A stretch of 64,000 nt of DNA, taken from an uncultured Selenomonadaceae bacterium. GTDB lineage: Bacteria; Bacillota; Negativicutes; Selenomonadales; Selenomonadaceae. Position 1 is the first letter of the stretch, and every line of letters begins with the position of its first letter. The DNA lies in NCBI GenBank assembly GCA_905234235.1, contig CAJOHN010000002.1:62001-126000 (forward strand), written 5' to 3'. Position numbers and translations under genes: made by a program. The notes under the pieces were generated by a model. The model saw only the letters and a program-made list of their open reading frames with translations. It did no database searches and was not told where the DNA came from. Below, piece after piece: positions 23,184 through 31,539 of this stretch.

Positions 23184-26069
23184 TCAGGTAGCCCACTTCA
23201 TTAGCAAAGATTCTTCCTCTTCCGCGCTGAGCTCGCCGCCTTGAAGCATTTTCTGAGCAACGCCTTGCGCCTTAGAAAATAACTCCGCAAAATTCTCGTC
23301 GTAAATCTTATTCAAGTCGGTGAAAAGATTTTCCGCGTCCTCAAACGAACTCTCCTCCAAATTATTGACTGCGCGGCGGTCGCAAATCATTCCGATTGCC
23401 AAAATGCAAACGCTAATCTCGACGTTGTTTAAGTTCCGCGAACGAATAACTTTGCACAAGTCGGAAACAATTTGCTCGCGCTGAATCGAGGATTTTGTCT
23501 GTCTGCCGTCGAGTTTGAAAGCAACTCCCAAGGCGTGCGCAGAAATTTGAATCGCGGAAGTCGGCAAGCCGTTCAAAACTTTGGCGCAATCTTTTTTGAA
23601 CTCGTAATAAATCCAATCGACTTCGGTTTTGGTAATGGCGTGCGTGTAAAGATTTGCCATGCGGAATTTTTCATTGTTATGGAGGTTGACGAGCAAAGAA
23701 ATATCGTTTTCATCGCCGCACATCGACAAGGTATAGACGCATTGAATTTTAGTGTTCATCTTCAAACCGCCCGACCTGCCGAGATTTATTCCGGGATTGT
23801 AAATGTCTTCGTCCAAAAGGTAGAGGCATAAGCGGGCGAGGCGTCTTTTCTGTTGAGGAGTCCAATTCACGCCGATTTTCCTAGCAATAATCACGCAACG
23901 GAGCTTAAAAGATTCTTCGCGAGAATTTTTAACGTCGTCAAGCATTTGCAAGAGCGGTTCGGCAAATTCTTTATGATTGCTCGCGGAAATTATAGTGTTG
24001 ACGTTGAGCTTGAGCGTCGCGGAAAATTTAACGTTGTCATCTTTACTGCGGCGACGAAATGCCTCATCGACATTGCGGCAAAGCGAACGAATCGTATTGA
24101 GTTGCGAACGCGGATTAACTTTCCCTCCGAAGCGTGCGATAAGTTTAGTCTTAACGCCCTTCTCAACGCCCGTCGCGATAGAAATTTCTGCCGTGCCGTG
24201 ATCCATTAATTCAAGCCCGCGTTCGTCTCGGCAAGTAGCGGCGTCCATACGAATAATTTTATCCTCGTCCATAAAAATGCTGAACGTCACGAAAATATCT
24301 TCCTTCATGCGCGAATAACGGTCGGGGAATTCGATATTTCCTTTGGCGATGATTCTGTAATTGCCGTCGGCTTCTGCGCGGGCGATAGGAACGCTGATAA
24401 CATTTTTACCGGGCGGGAGTCGAAAGCCTGTGAATCTGTTGGAAGTGTAAGGCAATTCTTTACCGGCGGGGATAATTTCCTCGTAATTGCCGCCGAATGT
24501 GACAAGGTAAAAACTTTCGTTGAGAATGTTACTGCCGAAAACAACGCCGATTGAACGGTCAGCCTTCGTGATTTGACGATTGCTTGAGAAATTTCTGCGC
24601 GGCGTCGAGACAAAATTTTTCTGATGGACGACGGGAGTTTCTTTTGGCAATTCGTTTTGAATTTCGCTTGTAAGTTCCTTATCGTATTTATGGAGGAAGT
24701 AATGATAAACGGCGGCTCCGCGAGCAACGGCTTGATCCGGGTCGAGAGCAACAATCGGGTCGAAGCCGAAAAATTTCTTCAGCCGATTGATAACCATATA
24801 AAAGCGCGACATGCCTCCGTTCATAATGACGGCGTCGACTTTAACATTATCAACGGCGAGCTTAACGGAAGCCTTATTCAAAACGTCGAGGATTGGCAAG
24901 ATAATATTTTTTTGCTTGCCGAATTTTTCAGTGACGGCGGCGAGATTTTTATAATCGTTGAAGTTCAAATCGTCGCCCATGAAATTTTTCCAAATCTCCT
25001 CAAGTTGCGTGGCGGTGAAGTTGTCGCTGTAAGCGTAGCCCGTCGTGCCGATATTGCCTCCGACGGGGAAATCTTCCTCTTCGTCCCACCAACCCGAATT
25101 ATCGCTGCCGAATGCGTCGCTTTTCTGCGCACTGACCTCCAACTTAAGATTTTCGGCGTAATTTACAAGCTGGCTCATAACTCCGCGTTCTTCGTTGCGG
25201 ATTTTTTGTACAATATCGGAATGCGCGGCGTATTGATTTAAATAGTGTTGGAACATAACTTTTGCGAGGCATAAATCAAAATCGTCGCCGCCGAGAAGTG
25301 TATATCTGTTCGTTGCGATGTCTTGAACTTTTAAAATTTCGGGGGCATCCTCTCGACGAGAAATTTCATGGAGAGTAATATCGAGCGTCCCGCCGCCCAA
25401 GTCGAAAACCATCACATTTTTTTTCGAGCTTAAATCTAAAATTTTATCGGCAATCTCTCCGTTGCGAACTTGATTAATAAAATCGTAGATAACTGCGCGC
25501 GGCTCTGATAATAAAATTTGTCGCGGCGAACCGTCTTGCTTACGAATTTTAATCCCCGCAAGCTCTGCCGCCTTTAACGTCGCCTGTCGCATTATGAAAT
25601 CGAAATTTGCGGGCACGGTTATTACTGCGTCGTCGATTTTCTCCAAGTGATAAATTTTGGCGGCGTTTCTTAACATATGCTCCAAAATTCTTGACGAAAC
25701 CTGCGCGGGCGTCTTATCGGGAATATTCGACGAGAGCCCCTCAGCGAACGCATTCCCCATCTGACTTTTGATTGACTTGGCGACGAGATACGGGCGCAAC
25801 GGATACCTCCCTTTAGCAAAATCGCCGACAATCGGCTGATAATTTTTTTCGTCGTTGTAGTAGACACAGCTGGGCAAAATAGGACTTTTCTTAAGAGTGA
25901 ACTTCGCCCCCGCTCCCGCGTTGTACATGTCAACCGCTCTGTCCAAATCAACAACCTTGCTGACGATATTTCCGTTCGGGCGGATATTTACCGTCGCCAA
26001 AACAGAATTGGTCGTGCCTAAATCAATCCCTACGCACAAATCATTGTGCTCCTCGCCGTTAATCAGCAT
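23184..26069 (-). CDS. Large divergent Hsp70-family protein with C-terminal helical extension
   Basis: A 961-aa protein with an Hsp70 nucleotide-binding domain. Phosphate loop 1 is VGIDLGTTNS (residues 13-22), phosphate loop 2 is VFDLGGGTLDIT near residue 220, and the adenosine loop is MNGGMSRF near residue 418. Relative to DnaK the ATPase domain carries an acidic insertion (NSGWWDEEEDF). A beta-sandwich-like substrate region follows (about 520-660). The last 300 residues are helical, HEAT-like in texture, in place of the DnaK lid. It differs from the housekeeping DnaK family member and sits directly after a GrpE-like gene (12-base gap). Hsp70 membership is certain; the biological role is unknown. 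Confidence 0.85.
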   Translation of the reverse strand: MLINGEEHNDLCVGIDLGTTNSVLATVNIRPNGNIVSKVVDLDRAVDMYNAGAGAKFTLKKSPILPSCVYYNDEKNYQPIVGDFAKGRYPLRPYLVAKSIKSQMGNAFAEGLSSNIPDKTPAQVSSRILEHMLRNAAKIYHLEKIDDAVITVPANFDFIMRQATLKAAELAGIKIRKQDGSPRQILLSEPRAVIYDFINQVRNGEIADKILDLSSKKNVMVFDLGGGTLDITLHEISRREDAPEILKVQDIATNRYTLLGGDDFDLCLAKVMFQHYLNQYAAHSDIVQKIRNEERGVMSQLVNYAENLKLEVSAQKSDAFGSDNSGWWDEEEDFPVGGNIGTTGYAYSDNFTATQLEEIWKNFMGDDLNFNDYKNLAAVTEKFGKQKNIILPILDVLNKASVKLAVDNVKVDAVIMNGGMSRFYMVINRLKKFFGFDPIVALDPDQAVARGAAVYHYFLHKYDKELTSEIQNELPKETPVVHQKNFVSTPRRNFSSNRQITKADRSIGVVFGSNILNESFYLVTFGGNYEEIIPAGKELPYTSNRFTGFRLPPGKNVISVPIARAEADGNYRIIAKGNIEFPDRYSRMKEDIFVTFSIFMDEDKIIRMDAATCRDERGLELMDHGTAEISIATGVEKGVKTKLIARFGGKVNPRSQLNTIRSLCRNVDEAFRRRSKDDNVKFSATLKLNVNTIISASNHKEFAEPLLQMLDDVKNSREESFKLRCVIIARKIGVNWTPQQKRRLARLCLYLLDEDIYNPGINLGRSGGLKMNTKIQCVYTLSMCGDENDISLLVNLHNNEKFRMANLYTHAITKTEVDWIYYEFKKDCAKVLNGLPTSAIQISAHALGVAFKLDGRQTKSSIQREQIVSDLCKVIRSRNLNNVEISVCILAIGMICDRRAVNNLEESSFEDAENLFTDLNKIYDENFAELFSKAQGVAQKMLQGGELSAEEEESLLMKWAT

Positions 26070-26081
26070 AAAAATTCCTCC

Positions 26082-27152
26082 TTACTCTACGACTTCTTTA
26101 AGTCGCGGACGCGAAATTTGAACATCTTTATTTTGATACACCCAACCGGGCGACAGAACTTTAACTTTTTTAAATTCGGTGGTGTTTAGGAAGGGCGAAC
26201 CCTCATAATCGCAACTTTCAACTTCCTCGAGGCGCATGTTTTGAATTGAACCGGGCTTGAGAATCGGATTGATTTCACTGTCGCGAATGAACTGCGCAAA
26301 CCTTTCAATCAAAATAAACAAGCCGCCGATTTCGGGAGGAAGTTGAATATTTTTCTTACGGAGTTGGCGGACGCCGTTTCTGACGTTCAAAACCTCGTCG
26401 AGAATGCAGCCGTACTTTTCCGAGTTAAGGCGCGAGAAAAATTCTACCAAATCATCTTGATGACTTTGCTTAATGCGGGCGTCGAAGTCGTCTTGCAAAT
26501 CCTTAAGCAACATATCGGAGCGGCTCAACATATTTTCGAGGAGCTCAATTTTATCAGCCTGCGAATCTTTTTTATCGCCCTTAGAATTATTTTTCGGCTT
26601 GAGACAAATGTTTCTTAAAAAATCGCTGGCGTCGTAGAGGAAATGTTTCATGTAGACGTTGCCGAATTTTTCAAGGGTCTCGGCGTCGGTGCCGCTGTCG
26701 AGTTCGGGAAGTTTGACGTAAAACATCAGGCAAGCAATGCGCTCTTGAATTTTATAGCGTTCGTCGTCGCGAGTCTGGATAATTTTGTTCCGAAGATTCA
26801 TGTAAGCGTCGAAATCTTTTTGCTTGCGCGATTCGAGAGCCTTAGCAAAGGCACCAATCGTTTCATCCGCCCATTCCATAAGCTCGCCGCGTTTAACTTG
26901 ATAACTTAAGCGGTTGGCTTTGAGGAGGCGGATTATATCGTCGTTATCCAGATTAGTTTTGTAACGGAGATTCATTTCTTCGGCGCAGACGCGGGGCGTG
27001 AGGCTTTTATCCGCGCAGAAAAGTTTAAGGACACGATTTTCCTTAACGTATTCGTCGTAGGCGGTAGCGGAAAGATTTTTACTTTTGCGTTCAATACACT
27101 TGTGAAGGTTTTCGATAAATTTTTTAACGGTCGAGTCGGAAGTGTTTATCAT
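26082..27152 (-). CDS. GrpE-like nucleotide exchange factor with a long N-terminal extension
   Basis: A 356-aa protein. The C-terminal 150 residues have the layout of GrpE: a long helix from about LLENMLSRSDMLLKDLQ, a helical segment with a LNVRNGVRQL turn, then a small beta domain ending in GWVYQNKDVQISRP, close to the G-Y-x-x-x-x-x-x-RPA ending of GrpE. The first 190 residues are helical and unrecognised, and no HPD J-domain motif is seen. ATG at 27152 has AAGGAGG upstream; an upstream TTG in frame is not needed. Gene order (GrpE-like then Hsp70, 12-base gap) supports a dedicated exchange factor for the 961-aa Hsp70. The GrpE call is by pattern and should be tested structurally. Confidence 0.6.
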   Translation of the reverse strand: MINTSDSTVKKFIENLHKCIERKSKNLSATAYDEYVKENRVLKLFCADKSLTPRVCAEEMNLRYKTNLDNDDIIRLLKANRLSYQVKRGELMEWADETIGAFAKALESRKQKDFDAYMNLRNKIIQTRDDERYKIQERIACLMFYVKLPELDSGTDAETLEKFGNVYMKHFLYDASDFLRNICLKPKNNSKGDKKDSQADKIELLENMLSRSDMLLKDLQDDFDARIKQSHQDDLVEFFSRLNSEKYGCILDEVLNVRNGVRQLRKKNIQLPPEIGGLFILIERFAQFIRDSEINPILKPGSIQNMRLEEVESCDYEGSPFLNTTEFKKVKVLSPGWVYQNKDVQISRPRLKEVVE

Positions 27153-27168
27153 AAAAAATTCCTCCTTG

Positions 27169-28275
27169 TTAAAGCTCAAAAGACTCGCAGGTTTTCGGGA
27201 AAATAAAACTCGTCCTTGAATCGGGGTCGTTGATTAGAACTTGTTCAAGGGTTGTAGTTGAGTGATAAATTTTATCGGGCGGGCTGTGGACGACGACGCA
27301 AGTTTTGGGATTAACGCGGCGCACAAATTCAACGGTCGCGGCAAAGTCATCGTGCAAGGAAAAATCTCCGTCCAAAATTTCTAAGCCCGAATGCAACGGC
27401 GGTGGCATTGTCGATAAGATAACGCACGGCGCACGCGGCAAGATGTTCAACGGATGATTTCTTTCGCTCATTATCGGAATACGGACGTTCTCGAATCGGT
27501 AAACGATATTCATAACGCGTTCGTCGATAAAAATTTCAGCTTGCGGCAGGAACTTGTTAATCAGCGTGATTAGTTCGACGCCCTTGCTTATCTGAGTTAC
27601 TTGGCAGTAAACGGATTTTCTGCGACGGAGCGCGTAATAAATTTTGCGGAGAATTTTTTTCAAGGCGGAGTCGCTATCGCCGAAGCGTCGATAATTAGGG
27701 TGGCGCGCATGAAGTCCGCACAAAATTAAAATATCAATCTTGACGTTGGGGAGCAGAGCTGAGCCTACCAGTTGCGTCGGGAACGTCGAATAATCGCCCG
27801 TGTACAAAATATTTTTCCCACGAAAATTTATCAGCGTCATCATCGCGCCGGGGATATGCCCCGCTTGGTGGAAACTCATTTTGAGACGCGGCAACGGAAT
27901 CCCTTGTAAGAAGGCGACCGACGAAATATTTTTCTCAACGCGCGCGAATCTCTCCTCCAACTGCGCGGATAAAATTTCTCGCGTTAAGTCTGTCATGTAG
28001 ACGGCGGCGCGTTCATTGAGCTGAAGAAAATCGGGCAGGGCGGCGGAATGATCTAAATGCGCGTGCGATAAAATTATGTGCGACACTTGATGGAAGTCTT
28101 GGAGGTAAGGCGTCTGCAACAGCGCGTTAAATTGCGGCGCGAATCTTATTCCGCGTGTCGAGCCGCAACCGCAATCGAGGAGCAAATTATTTTCGCCGAG
28201 TTTCAGGAAGTAGCAACTGGCTCCGACTTCCTGCGCTCCGCCCAAAGGCATGAATATTATTTTCCCGCTTGCCAA
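27169..28275 (-). CDS. Metallo-beta-lactamase-fold hydrolase heading the Hsp70 operon
   Basis: A 368-aa protein of the MBL superfamily, nearest in appearance to the beta-CASP/RNA-processing exonuclease group. PLGGAQEVGASCYFL opens the fold, LLDCGCG and HAHLDH (about residues 71-76) are the metal motif, HQAGHIPGA holds a further metal histidine and LYTGDYS an aspartate. The KCLVVHSPPD-like C-terminus (TCVVVHSPPD) supplies the last histidine. The start is a TTG at 28275 with GGAGGTGAT upstream, a near-perfect ribosome site. It is the first gene after the minus-strand promoter at 28295-28323. A nuclease role is plausible but not shown. Confidence 0.75.
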   Translation of the reverse strand: MASGKIIFMPLGGAQEVGASCYFLKLGENNLLLDCGCGSTRGIRFAPQFNALLQTPYLQDFHQVSHIILSHAHLDHSAALPDFLQLNERAAVYMTDLTREILSAQLEERFARVEKNISSVAFLQGIPLPRLKMSFHQAGHIPGAMMTLINFRGKNILYTGDYSTFPTQLVGSALLPNVKIDILILCGLHARHPNYRRFGDSDSALKKILRKIYYALRRRKSVYCQVTQISKGVELITLINKFLPQAEIFIDERVMNIVYRFENVRIPIMSERNHPLNILPRAPCVILSTMPPPLHSGLEILDGDFSLHDDFAATVEFVRRVNPKTCVVVHSPPDKIYHSTTTLEQVLINDPDSRTSFIFPKTCESFEL

Positions 28276-28294
28276 CTTTATCACCTCCGCCGTA

Positions 28295-28323
28295 ATGATA
28301 GCAAAAAAATCTTCGACACGCAA
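28295..28323 (-). promoter_or_regulatory. Promoter of the MBL-GrpE-Hsp70-TSUP-radical SAM operon
   Basis: On the minus strand TTGCGT (28318-28323) and TATCAT (28295-28300) are 17 bases apart. Its -35 overlaps the -35 of the divergent tat promoter, so the two may compete. Confidence 0.6.
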
Positions 28324-28341
28324 AAAAACTTATGATATAAT
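28313..28341 (+). promoter_or_regulatory. Promoter of the tatA-tatC operon
   Basis: TCGACA (28313-28318) and TATAAT (28336-28341) are 17 bases apart, followed by TTGGAGG before tatA. Confidence 0.7.
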
Positions 28342-28370
28342 CGTGAAAAATTTTTTGGAGGTTGATTGGC

Positions 28371-28559
28371 ATGTTTGGAATAGGCGTTCCCGAACTTATT
28401 TTGATTTTGATCATCGGCTTGGTAGTTTTCGGACCGGGTAAATTGCCGGGCGTCGGCAAAGCTTTAGGGCAAAGTATCAAGGAGTTCAAGCAGGCGAATT
28501 CTGAAGATAAACCCACCGAAGTAAACGAACAGAAAAAATTCGACGCGGAGAAAAAATGA
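28371..28559 (+). CDS. tatA: Twin-arginine translocase subunit TatA/TatE
   Basis: A 62-aa protein with one N-terminal transmembrane helix (ELILILIIGLVVFG), the FGPGKLPGVGKALGQ hinge and amphipathic helix, and a charged C-terminal tail. TatA oligomers form the pore for folded proteins exported with twin-arginine signals. The ATG at 28371 has TTGGAGG upstream. It overlaps tatC by four bases (ATGA). A Tat-type signal peptide is present in this same window on the deaminase at 43186-44535. Confidence 0.95.
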   Translation: MFGIGVPELILILIIGLVVFGPGKLPGVGKALGQSIKEFKQANSEDKPTEVNEQKKFDAEKK

Positions 28560-29299
28560 CCGAGCAAGATAAAAATCCCGCACAGGAGACTCCGCCCGAA
28601 GACGACGGCACGATGAGTTTGACTGCGCACTTGGAAGAGCTTCGCTCGCGCATTATAAAATCATTGCTCGGAATTGTCGTCGGCAGTTGTATCGCGTGGT
28701 TTTTCCTCGACGAAATTACAAATTGGCTAGTGCAACCCGTCGGCAAACTTTATTACATGAAGCCGGGCGAAGCATTTTTCACGTATCTTAAAATCGACAT
28801 CACGGCGGGCTTTCTGATTGCCTTGCCGGTAATTTTTTATCATGCGTGGAGATTTTTTTTGCCTGCGTTGACGCGGAGCGAGCGCACAGTTTTGGGTGTA
28901 ATCGTGCCCGCGTCGGTGGTTTTATTTTTCGTTGGAATGGCGTTTTCGTTTTTCTTAATCCTGCCGACCGCGCTGAAATTTTTTATGGGCTTCGGCGAGG
29001 AGTCGGAAAATCTGCAAGTCATGTTTTCGTTCGGGAATTACTTCGACTTTGTGATAATGTTCGTGTTGCCGTTCGGATTCGTGTTCGAATTGCCGCTGAT
29101 AATAATTGTGCTTGGCAAGTTGGGAATTTTAACGAGCAAATGGCTGGGCAAGTATCGCCGCTACGTATTTTTCTTTTCGTTCGTGATAGGCGCGTTAGTC
29201 ACTTCGCCCGACGTGTTTACTCAAGTCGCCGTCGCAATCCCCGTGATTCTGTTGTATGAAATCGGCTATCTCGTCGTGAAGTACATTTTAAGGAGGTAA
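28556..29299 (+). CDS. tatC: Twin-arginine translocase subunit TatC
   Basis: A 247-aa inner membrane protein with six transmembrane helices. The cytosolic N-terminal AHLEELRSRIIKSL, the periplasmic loop with PGEAFFTYLK and the central FELPLIIIVLGKLGI segment are family hallmarks. TatC recognises twin-arginine signals and works with TatA. It overlaps tatA (ATGA), so the pair forms a minimal two-component Tat system typical of Firmicutes. Confidence 0.96.
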   Translation: MTEQDKNPAQETPPEDDGTMSLTAHLEELRSRIIKSLLGIVVGSCIAWFFLDEITNWLVQPVGKLYYMKPGEAFFTYLKIDITAGFLIALPVIFYHAWRFFLPALTRSERTVLGVIVPASVVLFFVGMAFSFFLILPTALKFFMGFGEESENLQVMFSFGNYFDFVIMFVLPFGFVFELPLIIIVLGKLGILTSKWLGKYRRYVFFFSFVIGALVTSPDVFTQVAVAIPVILLYEIGYLVVKYILRR

Positions 29300-29304
29300 A
29301 TGGC

Positions 29305-29892
29305 ATGAAAAAATTTTTAGCGGCAATCTGCGCGGCAGGAATTTTATTCAGCGGTTGCGGGAGTGATAAACCTGCAGAAAAGCCCGCGTCCGTTCAGTCT
29401 AAACCTGTTCAAAGCTCCGCGCCAGTTGAAACGAGCAAGAAACCTTTCGTTCCATTTGAAGTAGGGTTGCCACAAACATTTAGTTCGACTCCAAGTATAG
29501 GAGCAACTCGTGCAGAGTTTGAAAAGTATCACAATCAAAATGCCAGTAATGGCGTAGGCGACATACGTTATGATAACGATGAGTATTTGGTTTCTTACAT
29601 TGATGCAAACGGTACAGCTTCGGACAGTAAAGAGGCACGTATTTTTGTGCTGGATATTCAACCTGTTGAAGGTAAAACCTACGATTTAAACTTGTTTATT
29701 CCAAGTGATTGCGAAAGTGTAGAAGTTAGAGAAGACTACAAAGATAATATGATTGTTTCCAAAGTGTTCACAGGATACAGTTCCGAATTAGAAAAAGTTT
29801 TTCCAAGATATAATGGGCAATTTGGTTACGGTTTTGTCTTAGACAGAAAAACAAATGGTTTTATCAGTGCCACGTTTACGGCATTTCCATGA
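29305..29892 (+). CDS. Lipoprotein of unknown function, compositionally distinct
   Basis: A 195-aa protein with a lipoprotein signal (AAGILFSGC, Cys19 lipidated), a Ser/Pro/Lys-rich linker to about residue 50 and a beta-rich C-terminal domain of about 140 residues. I do not recognise the family. From about 29460 onward the sequence is noticeably richer in A and T and uses codons such as ACA, GTA and AGA, unlike its GC-rich neighbours. This hints at recent acquisition or a relaxed gene. ATG at 29305 has AAGGAGG upstream, and its stop overlaps an ATG that begins an extended reading of the UbiD gene. Confidence 0.65.
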   Translation: MKKFLAAICAAGILFSGCGSDKPAEKPASVQSKPVQSSAPVETSKKPFVPFEVGLPQTFSSTPSIGATRAEFEKYHNQNASNGVGDIRYDNDEYLVSYIDANGTASDSKEARIFVLDIQPVEGKTYDLNLFIPSDCESVEVREDYKDNMIVSKVFTGYSSELEKVFPRYNGQFGYGFVLDRKTNGFISATFTAFP

Positions 29893-29918
29893 TTGCTTTT
29901 AATGGAGGAGATGATTCA

Positions 29919-31376
29919 TTGGCTTACAAAGATTTACGTGAGTTCATTGACGTATTGGAGCAAAAAAATTTACTCAAGCGGATAAAAGTTCCCGTCGATG
30001 CGGAGCTTGAAATAACCGAGATAACCGACCGCGTTTCCAAGTTCAAAGATAGCCGCAACGTCGCATTGTTGTTTGAAAATGTTCGCGGCTACGATATGCC
30101 CGTGTTAATGAATGCGTTCGGAAGTTATGAGCGGATGGCTTTAGCATTGGGCGTGGAGAAATTGGACGACGCGGCGGAAGATATTCGCGAGATTATGAAG
30201 TTGCCTTATCTGTCATTCAAAAATCGTTCCAACATTTTTTCTATCGTGTCGACTGCGCACAAGGCGATTAACTTTCCAAAGTACGTTAAAAATGCGCCGT
30301 GTCAAGAAGTCGTCGAAGTCAATCCGTCGCTCGATAAAATTCCAATCCTAAAGTGTTGGCCAAAGGACGGCGGAGCTTTTATAACTTTGCCGCTTGTCTT
30401 CACCAAAAATCCCGCGACCGGTAAGCGCAACGTCGGCATGTACAGATTGCAGAAATACGACTCGCGCACGACCGGTATGCATTGGCACATTCATAAGAAC
30501 GGCGCAGAAAATTTCAGAGCCGCGCAGGTTTTGGGCGAAAATAAAATCGAGGCGGCTGTCGCTATCGGCACCGACCCTGTTGTAACTTATGCGGCAACTG
30601 CTCCCCTTCCACGCGATGTTGATGAAATGGTTTTCGCGGGCTTTCTTAGGAAAAAATCCGTCGAGCTGACCAAATGCAAGACCGTTGATTTGGAAGTTCC
30701 TGCGACTGCAGAAATTATTTTGGAGGGCTACGTTGCGACTGACGAACTCCGCCGCGAAGGACCTTTCGGCGACCACACCGGCTATTATTCGCTTGCTGAT
30801 GATTATCCCGTTTTCCACGTCACTTGCATTACGCACAGGAAAAATCCGATTTACTCAGCGACCGTCGTTGGCAAGCCGCCTATGGAAGATTGCTACATGG
30901 CGAAGGCGACCGAACGAATTTTCTTGCCGCTCCTACAACAACTTTTGCCCGAAATTATCGATATTAACATGCCGCTCGAAGGCGTCTTCCACGATTGCGT
31001 TATCGTTTCTATAAAAAAACAATTCCCCATGCACGCGAGGAAAGTTATGCACGCGCTTTGGGGACTTGGACAAATGATGAACGTTAAGATGATTATCGTC
31101 GTCGATTCGCACGTCAACGTTCAAGACCTCAGCGAGGTTGCGTGGCGCGTCTTCAACAACATTGACGCTGAACACGACTTAGAAATTGTTCACGGACCTT
31201 TGGACGTGTTGGATCATTCTTCTCCGTATGCAAAATGGGGCGCGAAGCTCGGCGTTGACGCAACTAAAACTTGGGCGGAAGAAGGACACGCTCGCGAGTG
31301 GCCCGATGAAATTGAAATGTCGCCCGAAGTTAAGGCTCGTGTCGATTATCTTTGGCGTTCGTTGGATTTGGATTGA
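29919..31376 (+). CDS. ubiD: UbiD-family decarboxylase (menaquinone/ubiquinone-type)
   Basis: A 485-aa prenylated-FMN-dependent decarboxylase. It begins MAYKDLREFIDVLEQ, the standard UbiD opening, and contains REGPFGDHTGYYS with the conserved Arg/Glu region of the active site, and VVTYAATAPLP near residue 225. In menaquinone-making bacteria, including futalosine-pathway users, members decarboxylate the aromatic intermediate. The TTG at 29919 has GGAGGAG eight bases upstream; the in-frame ATG at 29889 lacks a site. The UbiX/prenyl-FMN partner is not in the window. Confidence 0.88.
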   Translation: MAYKDLREFIDVLEQKNLLKRIKVPVDAELEITEITDRVSKFKDSRNVALLFENVRGYDMPVLMNAFGSYERMALALGVEKLDDAAEDIREIMKLPYLSFKNRSNIFSIVSTAHKAINFPKYVKNAPCQEVVEVNPSLDKIPILKCWPKDGGAFITLPLVFTKNPATGKRNVGMYRLQKYDSRTTGMHWHIHKNGAENFRAAQVLGENKIEAAVAIGTDPVVTYAATAPLPRDVDEMVFAGFLRKKSVELTKCKTVDLEVPATAEIILEGYVATDELRREGPFGDHTGYYSLADDYPVFHVTCITHRKNPIYSATVVGKPPMEDCYMAKATERIFLPLLQQLLPEIIDINMPLEGVFHDCVIVSIKKQFPMHARKVMHALWGLGQMMNVKMIIVVDSHVNVQDLSEVAWRVFNNIDAEHDLEIVHGPLDVLDHSSPYAKWGAKLGVDATKTWAEEGHAREWPDEIEMSPEVKARVDYLWRSLDLD

Positions 31377-31377
31377 T

Positions 31378-31527
31378 TTATCTGCGGCAACCGTAACGTC
31401 CGCAATATTCGCCGCCGGAATCATCGCAGTTTTGATAGCAATATCCGCCGCAACAAGCCTCAGTCGTCGTCGCGCCGAAACCAAATAACATTAACGCCGC
31501 CAACGCACTAATAAAAAATTTTTTCAT
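31378..31527 (-). CDS. Small secreted cysteine-rich peptide (49 aa)
   Basis: Translated by hand: a 49-residue peptide with a Lys-Lys start, a hydrophobic stretch (FFISALAALMLFGFGA) and a likely signal-peptidase site after TTTEA. The mature part is about 25 residues with six cysteines in the pattern CC-x3-C-x3-C-x7-C-x4-C, also rich in Gly and Tyr. ATG at 31527 has GAGGAGG upstream, overlapping the end of the TVP38 gene 13 bases away, so it is probably co-transcribed with it. Its end lies two bases from the convergent ubiD stop. Function unknown: six cysteines suggest metal binding or disulfides, or a substrate for modification. Confidence 0.7.
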   Translation of the reverse strand: MKKFFISALAALMLFGFGATTTEACCGGYCYQNCDDSGGEYCGRYGCRR

Positions 31528-31539
31528 GATAACTCCTCC

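Noticed and set aside
26082..27152. DnaJ-like co-chaperone call for the 356-aa protein
   Set aside because: No HPD motif or J-domain helix pattern is present; the C-terminus resembles GrpE instead.
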